NCBI RefSeq assembly: GCF_000430045.1
Contig: NZ_KE387023.1
Span: 1,116,601 to 1,180,600 of the forward strand
From: Calidithermus chliarophilus DSM 9957
Lineage (GTDB): Bacteria > Deinococcota > Deinococci > Deinococcales > Thermaceae
Direction of reading: 5' to 3'
Length of the DNA: 64,000 nucleotides
Positions 32,172 through 41,135 of this stretch are shown here, piece by piece. Position numbers and translations under genes: made by a program. The first letter of the stretch is position 1, and the number at the start of each line of letters is the position of its first letter. Under the pieces are notes generated by a model. The model made no database searches. It saw nothing but the letters and a program-made list of their open reading frames with translations, and was not told the DNA's origin.

Positions 32172-33689
32172 CTAGCGGAACAGCCCACAGCGCGGGGGGT
32201 ACTCGTTGGCGACCATCCCGCTCGAGTCGGCGAAGCGGTACAGCCCCTGCTCGTAGCTCCGCCACTCGGGGCCCGGGGTGCCCGTGCGGGCGAAGCTGAC
32301 CCAGGCGCGCTGCAACTCCTCGGTGTAGCGCTGGCCCTTCTGGAGCGCCTCGAGCGTGAAGAACAGCACCAGCGAGGGCCAGGCGGTGTGGGTGCCGAAG
32401 AGCAGGGGCATGTCGATGCCGTGGAAGCTGCCCAGGTTGCCGAGGTAGGGGCTCTGGAAGGTCTGGAGGTAGGCGTAGGTGGGGGCGTGGGGGGCCTGGG
32501 CGCGGGCGGCCTCGAGGCTCGGGCACAGCAGGTAGCGGTCGGTCTGGAAGTAGCCCCAGGCCTCGTTGGGCCGGGGGTAGAGCGGCCGGTAGGCCTCGGC
32601 GAAGGGCTGCCCCTTGCCGGTGAACACCTCCTCGACCCGCTTGGCGAACTCCTCCCAACTGCCCGGCCCCCCGCCCACCTCCGCCCAGCTCTCCTGGAGG
32701 GTGGCGCCCGCGATCAGGGGGATCCCGCCGGCGTCGCCGTCCTGGAGGGCCTGGAGGGGGGTCTTGGTCAGGTAAACCCCGTCCACGTGGGGTTTCCAGG
32801 GGCTTTTCATGAAGCCGCCCTCCTCGAGCTTGCGCAGCGCGTCGAGCACCGGCCCCGAGGTGGGGAAGAGGCGCTCGAGGGGCACCGCCCGCAGGCAGGC
32901 GGGGTCGGCGCCGGGGCAGCCCATCAGCTCGGCCCACTTGGCCACGAACTCGCGGTCTTGCTCGTGGGTGCGCACGTACTCGCACCCGCCCGACATGATG
33001 ACGGCCTTGTGGAAGAGCCCCCTGGCCTTGGGGCTCGCCATCAGCGTGCACACCGACATGCCCCCCGCCGACTGCCCGAAGACCGTGACGTTGTCCGCGT
33101 CGCCGCCGAAGGCCCGGATGTTGCGCTGCACCCAGCGCAGGGCCTCGACCTGGTCCATCAGCCCGTAGTTGCCCACGGCGCCCTCCGGCGACTCGGCCTT
33201 GAGGCTCTCGAGCGCCAGCCAGCCCAGCGGCCCCAGGCGGTAGTTGATGCTCACCACCACCACGCCCCTCGAGGCCAGCGCCGTCCCGTCGTACACCGGT
33301 TCGGCCCAGCTCCCGCCGGTGAAGCTGCCGCCGTGGATCCACACCATCACCGGCCAGCCCCCGGGCGGCGGGGAGCCCAGCGGCATCCACACCCCCAGGT
33401 TCAGGCAGTCCTCGCTCTTGGGCGGGAGGTAGCCGCCCAAGTCGGTGGTGAGCGAGCGCCGCTGCGGGCAGGCGGTGGTGGGGGCGGTGGCCTGGAAGGC
33501 CCCCTCGAGGCGCTCCACGGGCACCGGGGCCTTCCAGCGCTCGGCGCGGGCATAGGGGATGCCCAGGAAGTAGGCCACCTGCGCCTGGGCGTTGACGCCC
33601 CCGCGCAGCGTGCCCTGGGGGGTGAAGACGTAGGCGCTTTCCGCGAGGGCGAAGCCGAGCAGAGCCAGGAGGGTGAGCAAGCGCGGCAT
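32172..33689 (-). CDS. Type B carboxylesterase, exported
   Basis: 505 aa. Signal peptide ([13 protein letters not shown], cut near residue 16). Carboxylesterase B signatures: [11 protein letters not shown] at 93-103, WIHGGSF oxyanion loop at 117-123, and FGQSAGG with Ser207 as nucleophile; Glu and His partners lie later (HGID near 430). Hydrolyses carboxylic esters. The start follows CAAACT by 7 bases (CAAACTGAGCCTC-ATG), very similar to the bactofilin leader, so it is probably leaderless. Convergent with the export cluster; it may share substrates with it. Confidence 0.9.
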   Translation of the reverse strand: MPRLLTLLALLGFALAESAYVFTPQGTLRGGVNAQAQVAYFLGIPYARAERWKAPVPVERLEGAFQATAPTTACPQRRSLTTDLGGYLPPKSEDCLNLGVWMPLGSPPPGGWPVMVWIHGGSFTGGSWAEPVYDGTALASRGVVVVSINYRLGPLGWLALESLKAESPEGAVGNYGLMDQVEALRWVQRNIRAFGGDADNVTVFGQSAGGMSVCTLMASPKARGLFHKAVIMSGGCEYVRTHEQDREFVAKWAELMGCPGADPACLRAVPLERLFPTSGPVLDALRKLEEGGFMKSPWKPHVDGVYLTKTPLQALQDGDAGGIPLIAGATLQESWAEVGGGPGSWEEFAKRVEEVFTGKGQPFAEAYRPLYPRPNEAWGYFQTDRYLLCPSLEAARAQAPHAPTYAYLQTFQSPYLGNLGSFHGIDMPLLFGTHTAWPSLVLFFTLEALQKGQRYTEELQRAWVSFARTGTPGPEWRSYEQGLYRFADSSGMVANEYPPRCGLFR

Positions 33690-33794
33690 GAGGCTCAGTT
33701 TGGCTTAGGCAGCGTGAGAAATCCGTAATTAGGTGGGGGTCGGGCTCGAGGCACCAACGCAGACGGAGTTAATTTGAGTCAACCCAAACACTAG

Positions 33795-34220
33795 CTAAGG
33801 GTGCTTGGTGATGAGCTCCAAAGTTCGCTTTGCGGTCTTCAATGCTATTTGAGCAATTCGTGAAGGGTCTTGAGGCTTGTTGCCAGCTTGGAAATCATTG
33901 TCGTAGTCTGCCGATCTTCGATATAGACGAAGGCGGTCCAAGTCTTCACCTGCTCGGCGAAAATCTTCTATTTTTTGCCTGCTTGCTGAGCGATCGTTAT
34001 AGCTTTTTAAGCGATCTACTACCCACCTATGCACCTCGTGTTTAGGTTCCGACCAACCTGAATTGATAAAACGATTATAAGCTACTTTAAAAACTGCATA
34101 ATAGACCCTACTAATCGCTGCGCGGTAGACTGCTTCCTGATCTGCGCCAGTTAAGAGCGCCTCAGGATCTTGTAGAAGAGCCTCGGAGAGGCGATAGTAG
34201 GCGCACCAGTCAAAACTCAT
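33795..34220 (-). CDS. HEPN-domain protein (UPF0332-like)
   Basis: 141 aa from the ATG at 34220, which overlaps the previous stop (ATGA). The helical HEPN pattern is visible: AAISRVYYAVFKVAYNRF at about 36-53 and RLRLYRRSADYDN near 99-111, as in the UPF0332 branch (SRxYYAxF ... R-x-x-ADY). The R-x4-6-H RNase motif of HepT-type toxins is absent, so nuclease action is doubtful. It ends an AT-richer three-gene cassette, with ATGA and TTGA overlaps, that looks horizontally acquired. A nucleic-acid-linked stress or defence role is plausible but unproven. Confidence 0.7.
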   Translation of the reverse strand: MSFDWCAYYRLSEALLQDPEALLTGADQEAVYRAAISRVYYAVFKVAYNRFINSGWSEPKHEVHRWVVDRLKSYNDRSASRQKIEDFRRAGEDLDRLRLYRRSADYDNDFQAGNKPQDPSRIAQIALKTAKRTLELITKHP

Positions 34221-34714
34221 TCCAGGAGAGCAATAAAGCGCCGCTTCTCTTTGTCGGATCGGTGGATGCTCCATATCTGATCAAAGCGTTCTAATGCTTC
34301 TAGATCAGAGTCTATGTCCTCGCTCCCGAATACCCAGATTCGCAAAAAGGGTTCTTCTTGGGCTACCTCAACCCGAAGTGGGTGATTGGGGAAAAATTTC
34401 CTTAGGGTCTGAAGCATATCTATTAGCTGATTGGCGTCTAAAGGAAACTCCAAAAGCCAAGCTGCAAGCTCCGCCGATAGCGGAGCGTGAAGCTGACCTG
34501 AAACCCTCATCAGAAGAAGCGACTGTTCATCAGGCCAGGTATTTGCTAGGCGATATTCGATGCTACAAATCCGGGAAAATACATCTTGGAAGGAAGTCGA
34601 AGCTCCCGAAGAAAGATCCCTCTTAGGAGCAGAAGAAAGATCCCTCTCAGGAGCAGTGGTTGGGGTCCGGAATAAAGTAATCGAAGGATTTAGATGGGTA
34701 GGGATAGGTGTCAA
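34217..34714 (-). CDS. Unrecognised protein, middle gene of the HEPN cassette
   Basis: 165 aa from a TTG that overlaps the preceding stop (TTGA) and follows AAGGGGGT. Residues 20-42 carry an in-frame 24-base tandem duplication (units with RDLSS). The C-terminal part (about 55-165) is a mixed alpha/beta domain with LLLMRVSGQLHAPLSAELAAWLLEF and FLRIWVFGSEDIDSDLEAL. No family recognised. Base composition is AT-rich relative to the window. Tight overlap with both neighbours suggests that the three products act together. Confidence 0.65.
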   Translation of the reverse strand: MTPIPTHLNPSITLFRTPTTAPERDLSSAPKRDLSSGASTSFQDVFSRICSIEYRLANTWPDEQSLLLMRVSGQLHAPLSAELAAWLLEFPLDANQLIDMLQTLRKFFPNHPLRVEVAQEEPFLRIWVFGSEDIDSDLEALERFDQIWSIHRSDKEKRRFIALLE

Positions 34715-35463
34715 GGTGTTACCCCCTTTATGGCTAACTCTTGAGCAAGATCAACCAGTTCGGAAAAAATGGCTTTTTGTGCCTGGGGCTCGAGTGGTTT
34801 GGTGTGGTTGGCATCGGTGTTGAGATCAAACGAAGCCTGAGCCCAAAGTTGCTCATTCTGCGCCAGTGCTGAGGAGGGGTTAACACCCCGCACTATGTAC
34901 CCAATAGTAGTAACTACGGACCACTCTGAAAGGCGATTAAGCCGCAAACCTGGGTATGACTGGGCTTCACGTGGTCGATTGACTCGATAAAGGAAATCAG
35001 TAACATTTTCCGAACCGAGGCACCCCCCAGGCAAAAAACTTTGTAATAGCTGATACCCTTCAGAAAGGGTAGATACCGGATTGCGCAAGATCACACCCAA
35101 AGCAATGCGCTGGACTGAATCCGAGAAAGTTGTGAACCATGTTTCGGCAAGATTTCGAAAGTTATGCAGCTTCTTCGGCCAGTCTAAGGTAATTTCGGAA
35201 GGATCCGAGAAAGGTGGAGGACCTTCCCAAAGGAGATCAACTCGCCCCCGCCCGAAAACAAGCCTAAGAGGACTATTGTTAAGTATTCCTTCCGCAATGT
35301 AAACAGGTATATCACCCTGTCGTTGAGTGATCTCTGTTTGGGGCGACAATCCTGTAAGTAACCGCCATCGCTCTCCCACTGAACCCGACGGAGGCTGAAG
35401 TGGGAATAGGGTTAGTCTCAACTGTTCGGTTTGCCAAGGGATCGTAGTAGTTGGACTACTCAT
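34711..35463 (-). CDS. Unrecognised protein, first gene of the HEPN cassette
   Basis: 250 aa from an ATG at 35463 (an in-frame GTG eight codons upstream is possible). The plan is a beta-rich N-terminal half (RLVFGRGRVDLLWEG), a middle segment SDSVQRIALGVILRNPVST and a helical C-terminus (QKAIFSELVDLAQELA). The order is loosely reminiscent of the sporadically distributed TIGR04255 family, but I am not sure. TATACT (minus strand, near 35491-35496) lies about 30 bases upstream. AT-rich like its two partners. Function unknown. Confidence 0.65.
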   Translation of the reverse strand: MSSPTTTIPWQTEQLRLTLFPLQPPSGSVGERWRLLTGLSPQTEITQRQGDIPVYIAEGILNNSPLRLVFGRGRVDLLWEGPPPFSDPSEITLDWPKKLHNFRNLAETWFTTFSDSVQRIALGVILRNPVSTLSEGYQLLQSFLPGGCLGSENVTDFLYRVNRPREAQSYPGLRLNRLSEWSVVTTIGYIVRGVNPSSALAQNEQLWAQASFDLNTDANHTKPLEPQAQKAIFSELVDLAQELAIKGVTP

Positions 35464-35556
35464 GGTACGTGAGTTCCAGGATATCACGAAAAGTATAGAG
35501 AGGTGATGACTAGGGCATAGGGTTATACGTCACAGCCCGCTAAGGATATTCTATTT

Positions 35557-36633
35557 CTACGTTTGGGCTACATACACTTTGTGATGTGGGAAGGGAATCT
35601 CGATGTTCTCATGGTCGAAGCGGATTTTGATGCGCCGGCGGAACTCGCGTCCGACGGCCCACTGCTCCTTGGGCTTGGTGCTCAGCAGCACCCGGATGAC
35701 GACGCCCGACTCGGCCAGGCGCTCCACCCCCAGCACCTCCGGGGCCTGGGTGAACTTCTCCTGCCACTGGGGGTCGTTGAACAAGCGCTCGGCCTCGTCG
35801 CGGATGACCTCCAAAGCCCGGTCCACGTCCTCGTCGTAGGCGACGGAGATGTCCTCCACGCTGCGGGCCCAGTCCCGGCTCATCACCGTCACCTGGGTCA
35901 CCTGGGAGTTGGGGATGAAGTGGACCCGGCCCTGCAAATCGCGCAGCACCGTCAGGCGCAGGTTGAAGCGCTCCACCCCGCCGCTCACCTGGCCGATGCT
36001 CACCACGTCCCCCACGCCGTACTGGTCCTCGAGGAGGATAAAGAAGCCATTCAGGACGTCGCGGATGAGGTTCTGGGCGGCGAAGGAGACCGCCAGCCCC
36101 ACCACGCCCGCCCCGGCCAGCAGCGCGGTGACGTTGAAGCCCAGGTTGGAGAGGAAGAGCAGCCCGCCCAGGAGGATCACCACCGATTTCAAGACCGCCT
36201 CGAGCACGCCCTTGAGGGTCTGGGAGCGCACCTGCTGGCGGGTGAACTCCTCGGAAACGGGCACGGGGAGCCGCCCGAGCGTGCGCGAGACGATGCGGTA
36301 GGCCAGGAAGGACAGCGCCAGGATGAAAAGCCCCGAGGCCCCCTTGCTGCCCAGCCAGGCTGCGAGCTGCTCCCCCCAGGTGCGTAAGGGCTCGAGCGCC
36401 AGGCCATGAACCAGCACGATCAGCGAGAGGGCGGCCACCCCCGCCAGCGCCCACCAGGCCCTGCCCAGCCAGCGCCAGTAGCGGTCGTCCTGCTCGCTGG
36501 GGGTGAGGCTTCCCACCCAGCGCAGCAGGCTACCCCCTAAGCGCCCGGCCCACCAGGCCAGAATCAGCACCAGCAGGCTCAGGAGCCAGCGCCACCAGGA
36601 TGCGCCCGAGAACTCAGAGAGCAATCCATCCAT
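35557..36633 (-). CDS. MscS family mechanosensitive channel
   Basis: 358 aa. Four predicted membrane segments (about 12-30, 60-80, 95-115, 130-155), then the MscS pore helix region GAGVVGLAVSFAAQNLIRDVLNGFFILLEDQYGVGDVV near 173-210 and the cytoplasmic beta domain. It opens under membrane tension to release solutes. It starts 3 bases after plsX, so the two share a transcript. This small-conductance family has many paralogs with ion-specific roles, so the exact gating is not known. Confidence 0.9.
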   Translation of the reverse strand: MDGLLSEFSGASWWRWLLSLLVLILAWWAGRLGGSLLRWVGSLTPSEQDDRYWRWLGRAWWALAGVAALSLIVLVHGLALEPLRTWGEQLAAWLGSKGASGLFILALSFLAYRIVSRTLGRLPVPVSEEFTRQQVRSQTLKGVLEAVLKSVVILLGGLLFLSNLGFNVTALLAGAGVVGLAVSFAAQNLIRDVLNGFFILLEDQYGVGDVVSIGQVSGGVERFNLRLTVLRDLQGRVHFIPNSQVTQVTVMSRDWARSVEDISVAYDEDVDRALEVIRDEAERLFNDPQWQEKFTQAPEVLGVERLAESGVVIRVLLSTKPKEQWAVGREFRRRIKIRFDHENIEIPFPHHKVYVAQT

Positions 36634-36636
36634 AAC

Positions 36637-37623
36637 TCACCCGACCACCAATCCGGCGATGCCCGCACGCACCCGCTCCACCAGGCCCGCCTCCGCCGCG
36701 CTCTTGGCCTTGCGCAGGGCGCTGCGCACCGCGCGGGCGTCGGCCGAGCCGTGCCCGATGAACACCGCGCCCTCCACGCCCAGCAGCGGCATGGCCCCGT
36801 ACTCGGCGGGGTCCATCCTGGCCCGCAGGCCCTGCAAGGAGCCCCGCACCAGAAGCGCGCCCAGCTTGGCGAGGAAGGAGCTCGTCAGCGCCTCGCGCAC
36901 CCACTTGAGGATGGTGCGGGCCTCGCCCTCGGAGAGCTTGAGCACCACGTTGCCGGTGAAGCCGTCGGTTACGACGACGTCGCTGGTGCCCTTGAAGATG
37001 TCGCGGCCCTCCACGTTGCCCACGAAGCGGATGCCGGGGGTGGCCTTGAGCAAAGGGAAGGTCTCGAGGCGGAGCTGGTCGCCCTTCTCGTCCTCCTCCC
37101 CGATGTTGAGCAGGCCCACCGTGGGCTCGGCGACCCCGTTGGCCCGGGCGTAGGCGGTGGCCATCACCGCGAACTGCACCAAAAAGCTGGGGCGGCAGTC
37201 GGCGTTGGCCCCGCCGTCGGCCAGGAAGACCCGGCCCTTCTCGCTGGGCATCTCCACCAGCAGCGTAGGCCGTTCCACCCCCTTGATGCGCCCCAGCGTG
37301 AACAGCGCCGAGGCCAGGGTGGCCCCGGTGTGGCCCATCGCCACCACCGCGCTGGCCTCCCCGGCCTTGAGCAGGTTCATGCAGACGTTGATGGACGCCT
37401 CCTTGCGCTTGCGCACGTCGGTGGCGTGGTCCTCCATGCGGATGAAGTCCGGGGTATCCACGATGGGCAGCGTCGCCGAGTGCTTGGCGAGCTCGGCCTC
37501 GAGCGCGGCCTTCTGCCCCACCAGCACCACCGGAACGCCTTCCTTCGCGGCCATCACCGCCCCGGCCACGGTCTCCCTGGGCGCGTAGTCGCCGCCCATG
37601 GCGTCGAGCGCGATCGGCTTCAT
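36637..37623 (-). CDS. plsX: Phosphate acyltransferase
   Basis: 328 aa. N-terminus IALDAMGGDYAPRETVAGA is the PlsX signature; TGATLASALFTLGRIKG near 120-136 and VVVTDGFTGNVVLKL near 216-230 follow. It makes acyl-phosphate from acyl-ACP for the PlsY route to phosphatidic acid. It usually neighbours rpmF or fabH; here it is followed by an MscS channel gene instead. A heptad-repeat block lies just upstream, so its promoter must be inside or beyond that block. Confidence 0.95.
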   Translation of the reverse strand: MKPIALDAMGGDYAPRETVAGAVMAAKEGVPVVLVGQKAALEAELAKHSATLPIVDTPDFIRMEDHATDVRKRKEASINVCMNLLKAGEASAVVAMGHTGATLASALFTLGRIKGVERPTLLVEMPSEKGRVFLADGGANADCRPSFLVQFAVMATAYARANGVAEPTVGLLNIGEEDEKGDQLRLETFPLLKATPGIRFVGNVEGRDIFKGTSDVVVTDGFTGNVVLKLSEGEARTILKWVREALTSSFLAKLGALLVRGSLQGLRARMDPAEYGAMPLLGVEGAVFIGHGSADARAVRSALRKAKSAAEAGLVERVRAGIAGLVVG

Positions 37624-37639
37624 GAGGGGATTGTATCGG

Positions 37640-37832
37640 GTTTCAGGTGGCCCGTGGCTCGTGGCTCATGGCCTGTGGTGGGCCCCACCCCAACCCTCCC
37701 CGCGCGCGGGGAGGGGGTATCCCCCCCAGCCCCCCTTGTTAAGGGGGGGTAGAGAAAGGACGTCTTGCGTTTAGCGTTCGGCTATCGGCTATCGACCATC
37801 GGCTATCGGCTATCGGCCATCGACCCTCGACC
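37640..37832 (-). repeat. Heptanucleotide mosaic repeat with G-rich core
   Basis: GTGGCTC/ATGGCCT units, the GC-rich core with CTCCCCGCGCGCGGGGAG and CCCCCCTTGTTAAGGGGGG hairpins, then GCTATCG/ACCATCG units. It fills the gap between plsX and the esterase gene. No gene is seen in it. Confidence 0.8.
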
Positions 37833-37835
37833 CCC

Positions 37836-38576
37836 TCACCCATGCCTGAGCATGTGCCCCAAAAAGTAAGGCAACTGGATGCGCCACCAGGGCCAGTCGT
37901 GGTCCACGTCGTGCCCCCAGAAGTCGATCCAGGCGGGGATGCCCTTGCTCTCCAGGATCGCTTTTATCTGGTGGGTGTGCTCGATCATGCGCTCCTCCCA
38001 GCGGCCCTGGCCCACGCAGAAGACGATGGAGCTCTGGCGGTAGCGCTCGAGCGTGGCCTCGTCGGTGAGGCCGGGAAGGTACCAGAGGGGGGAGTTGTAG
38101 TAGGCGTCCATGCCGCCGTCGCCGCCGGTGAACTCCTCGGTGTTGTAGAGGCCGCTCATGGCGATCACGCCGTCGAAGAGGTCGGGGTGGCGGAAGAAGA
38201 AGTTGGCGGCGTGGAAGGCGCCCATGCTGCAGCCGGTGGCCCAGGGCGGGGTGCCGCCGGTGCGCTCCAGGAGCAGGGGCATGAACTCGGCGGTGACGTA
38301 GCGGTCGTAGTCCTGGTGGCGGCGGGCGCGGTCTTGGGGCGGGACGTGACGGTTGGTCCAGCTCTCCCAGTCCACCCCATCGACGGTGAAGAGCATGACC
38401 TTGCCGGCCTCGAGGAAGTGCCGGATGGCCTCGACCATCCCGAAGCCTTCCCAGTCGTAGAAGCGGCCGTCCTGGGCGGGGAAAGCCAGCAGCGGCTTGC
38501 CGTGGTCGCCGTAGACCTTGAACTCCATGTCGTGGCCCAGGGCTTCGCTGTAGTGGCGGTGGTATTCGACGTTCAT
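37836..38576 (-). CDS. Putative esterase (alpha/beta hydrolase, EstA/FrsA-like D-type)
   Basis: 246 aa. Alpha/beta hydrolase with nucleophile elbow GCSMGA (Ser117), an early FPAQDGRFYDWEGFGM stretch near 32-47 and a late WGHDVDHDWPWWR near 222-234 that holds the catalytic His. This compact esterase group (putative esterase, Pfam PF00756-like) is often paired with ATP-grasp genes in bacterial genomes. It starts 10 bases after the ATP-grasp gene. Substrate unknown; a coupled make-and-break of an ester, thioester or peptide is possible. Confidence 0.85.
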   Translation of the reverse strand: MNVEYHRHYSEALGHDMEFKVYGDHGKPLLAFPAQDGRFYDWEGFGMVEAIRHFLEAGKVMLFTVDGVDWESWTNRHVPPQDRARRHQDYDRYVTAEFMPLLLERTGGTPPWATGCSMGAFHAANFFFRHPDLFDGVIAMSGLYNTEEFTGGDGGMDAYYNSPLWYLPGLTDEATLERYRQSSIVFCVGQGRWEERMIEHTHQIKAILESKGIPAWIDFWGHDVDHDWPWWRIQLPYFLGHMLRHG

Positions 38577-38586
38577 GGCTCAGGGC

Positions 38587-39747
38587 TCACGCGGGCAGGT
38601 GGATGGCGGCGGCGGCCTCCTCGATGGGGGCCATGTCGGGGCAGCGCAGGATGTAGCCGTAGTTGCCGATGGCGGCGGCGAAGACGTCGTTGATGCGGGC
38701 GTGGTGCACGATCAGGTGGCCGTAGCGGCGCAGGATCTCCTCGTGGGGGATGGCGTAGCGCTTGTGGTCCTTGCGGCTGATGAACGCGCAGTTGTAGGGC
38801 CGGGTGATGGCGGCCTCGAAGCGGCCGTGGACGAGGATGTTGGCCCACTCCTTGTAGAAGTCCATGTCGTTGGCGTAGTTGAACATGTCGATGGTGAAGC
38901 CGCCCGGCGGGCGCATGTTGACCTCGAGCGCCACCAACCCCCCGTCGGCCTGGCGGAAGAACTCGAAGTGGAAGGGGCGTTCGCGCACGCCGAAGGCCTT
39001 CACCACCGCCTTGCCGGCCTCGTCGAGGTCGGAGGGCATCTCGCGGGGGATGTAGTACCAGATGTCGAGCCCCTGGTTCACCGACTCCATCACCCCGGTG
39101 CTGTAGATCATGGTCGAGGCGAAGACCACGTTGCCCTCGCGGTCGGTGAGGCCGTCGTAGGTGACGATGGTGCCGGAGACGAACTCCTCCATGATGTAGT
39201 CCACGGGGGGCTTGGAGACGAGGTACTCGGCCAATTCCTCGTCGTTGGTGATCTTGTAGGTCTTGGCGGCCCCCACCCCGACGTCGGGCTTGGCGACGAC
39301 GGGGTAGCCCACCTCGGCCACGAAGGCGGCGGCCTCGGCGGCGGTCTGGGCCACCTTGCCGCGCGCGACCTTGAGCCCGGCCTCCATGAACAGCCGCTTC
39401 ATCTCCGACTTGCGCTTGACGTGGGCGATGCCCTCGAGGTCGATGCCGGGGATGTTGAAGTCGGTGCGCAGCATGGCCTCGGTCTCGAGCCAGTACTCGT
39501 TGAGCGAGTCGAGGCGGTGGATCTTGCCGTACTTGAAGGTGAAGTAGCCCAGCGCCCGCACCATCTCGTCGTAGTGGTGCATGTCGGTCACGCGGAAGTA
39601 CTCGGTGAGGGCCGCCTTCAGCTCGGGCCGCAACGCCTCGTAGGGCTCGTCGGCGATGCCCAATACGTTGGCGCCGGTCTCTTTCAGGCGCACGCAAAAC
39701 AGGTAGTACCAGGGGGGAAAGTGCGGGGAGAGAAAAACCACGTTCAT
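38587..39747 (-). CDS. ATP-grasp ligase of unknown substrate
   Basis: 386 aa. Rossmann-like N-domain (VVFLSPHFPPWYYLF), then an ATP-grasp fold similar to the carbamoyl-phosphate synthase/biotin carboxylase group: YPVVAKPDVGVGAAKTYKI near 147-165, a metal-binding late segment FHFEFFRQADGGLVALEVNMRPPGG near 253-277 with Glu and Asn ligands. It would join a carboxylate to an amine or thiol through an acyl-phosphate. GGAGGAG precedes the ATG. First gene of a two-gene operon with the esterase. Confidence 0.85.
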   Translation of the reverse strand: MNVVFLSPHFPPWYYLFCVRLKETGANVLGIADEPYEALRPELKAALTEYFRVTDMHHYDEMVRALGYFTFKYGKIHRLDSLNEYWLETEAMLRTDFNIPGIDLEGIAHVKRKSEMKRLFMEAGLKVARGKVAQTAAEAAAFVAEVGYPVVAKPDVGVGAAKTYKITNDEELAEYLVSKPPVDYIMEEFVSGTIVTYDGLTDREGNVVFASTMIYSTGVMESVNQGLDIWYYIPREMPSDLDEAGKAVVKAFGVRERPFHFEFFRQADGGLVALEVNMRPPGGFTIDMFNYANDMDFYKEWANILVHGRFEAAITRPYNCAFISRKDHKRYAIPHEEILRRYGHLIVHHARINDVFAAAIGNYGYILRCPDMAPIEEAAAAIHLPA

Positions 39748-39839
39748 CGCGCCACTCCTCCTCTCATAGGGACGTCAAAGCGCTTCCATGCCGAGCCTGC
39801 CGACGGGATGAATCCTGATTATGCCGCCATTCTACGCTG

Positions 39840-40118
39840 AAGGGGAAAGGGGCTGATAGTTGATAGCCGGACGCTGAACGCCGATAGCCGATAGCCGGAT
39901 GCTGGGCGCGGGTCGTACGTCGTACGCAAGACGCCAAACGCCAAACGCTAGACGCAAAACGCAAGACGCAAAACGCAAGACGCCTTGTTCCCCCCTTAGC
40001 AAGGGGGGCCAGGGGGGATACCCCCTCCCCGCGGGCGGGGAGGGAAGGGGAGGGGTCAACCACAGGCCACACGCTGACGGCTGATCGCTGACCGCTGAAG
40101 GCTGATAGCTAACCGCTC
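39840..40118 (+). repeat. Heptanucleotide mosaic repeat with G-rich core
   Basis: Order on the plus strand: GATAGCC units, a GTACGTC palindromic stretch, CGCAAGA/CGCAAAA/CGCCAAA units, core with CCCCCCTTAGCAAGGGGGG and CTCCCCGCGGGCGGGGAG hairpins, GGCCACA units, GCTGACG/GCTGATC/GCTGACC units. It is the inverted order of the blocks at 5871 and 37640. It occupies nearly the whole 385-base gap. Confidence 0.85.
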
Positions 40119-40132
40119 CCCCCATGCGGGGA

Positions 40133-40807
40133 TTACTGCCCCGCAGTCAAGGGGTTATCCAGCACCAGCACCGCCTCGAGCGAGCTGGCGGCCATACTGC
40201 CGACGATGAAGACCGAGTAGACGCGGCCGGGCTCGAGCCGCACATCGGGGAGGTTGAGGGTGGCGGTGGCGGTGCCGGTGGGGCGCACCTCGAGCTGGTA
40301 GCTGCGGGCGGGGATGGCGACGTAGGGGGTGGCCTCCCCGAACTTCAGGTTGTTGCGCAGGAGCAGGGGCTGTTCGCCCGGCACCACCGCGTCCACGGGG
40401 GGTGCGTCGGGGGAGGCGTGGACCAGCCGCACGTTGGCGCTGCCCTCGGGCGGGGTGGCGATCTCGTCGAGGAAGAGCCGGGCCTGCACGTCCTTGGCGA
40501 GGCCCACAGCGGCCACGGTGTAGCTGCGCCCGGCCTCGAGCGTCACCCGCGTGTCGATGAGCCGCGGCGTGACCTGCCCGGCGGGCATCACCCAGACCTG
40601 GTTGACCCCGCCGCGCACCGTGAGGTAGGCGCCGACGTTCTTGTAACTCACCCGGCTCAGCACCCGCACCCCGTTGACCCACACGTCCACCGCCGGGGCG
40701 TCGGGGGAAAGGTGGGCGACGCGCAGCCGGGCCTGGTTGCCCTGCACCAGCCCCAGGCCCGACCCCAACACCAACAAACCCACGAATAGCAGCAGAATTC
40801 GCTTCAT
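40133..40807 (-). CDS. Secreted DUF4397 domain protein
   Basis: 224 aa from the ATG at 40807 (GAGGAGGA 7 bases upstream). Sec signal (ILLLFVGLLVLGSG, cut near residue 22). Two DUF4397 repeats: RLRVAHLSPDAPAVDVWVNG (about 27-46) and NVRLVHASPDAPPVDAVVPG (about 127-146), each an Ig-like beta unit. Such proteins are surface or secreted and of unknown function. Flanked on both sides by heptad-repeat blocks. Confidence 0.9.
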   Translation of the reverse strand: MKRILLLFVGLLVLGSGLGLVQGNQARLRVAHLSPDAPAVDVWVNGVRVLSRVSYKNVGAYLTVRGGVNQVWVMPAGQVTPRLIDTRVTLEAGRSYTVAAVGLAKDVQARLFLDEIATPPEGSANVRLVHASPDAPPVDAVVPGEQPLLLRNNLKFGEATPYVAIPARSYQLEVRPTGTATATLNLPDVRLEPGRVYSVFIVGSMAASSLEAVLVLDNPLTAGQ

Positions 40808-40897
40808 GGAGAATCCTCCTCGAGGCCGGCGCCACTCCAGCTTCACCGAGCTTAGCCGCCCTCCCGCGCCCGGCGGCTAGGGTTGGGTTACAAAAGG

Positions 40898-41135
40898 GGG
40901 GTCGATGGTCGATGGCTAAACGCCTAACGCCGAACGCCCAACGCCCAACGCCCAACGCCGAACGCCCAACGCCCAACGCCGAACGCCCAACGCCCAACGC
41001 CCAACGCTCTTCCTCTCCGTCCTGGCCGGCGGGGAGGGGGTATCCCCCCGGCCCCCCTTGTTAAGGGGGGAACAAGGCGTTTTGCATTTAGCGTTTGGCG
41101 TTGGGCTATCGGCTATCGGCTATCGACCATCGCCA
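40898..41135. repeat. Heptanucleotide mosaic repeat, inverted pair
   Basis: Two arrays face each other around one G-rich core: on the left at least ten CGCCCAA/CGCCGAA units after GTCGATG units; on the right GCGTTTG/GTTGGGC then GCTATCG/ACCATCG units. The arms are therefore complementary over many units and could form one long stem. No gene is seen in it. Confidence 0.85.

Noticed and set aside
33795-34220. HepT-type RNase toxin with MntA antitoxin
   Set aside because: The R-x4-6-H catalytic motif is absent, and no nucleotidyltransferase (GSxxxG) is found in the neighbour genes.
40898-41000. CRISPR-like regular repeats
   Set aside because: The units are 7 bases long without spacers, and no cas genes are present.
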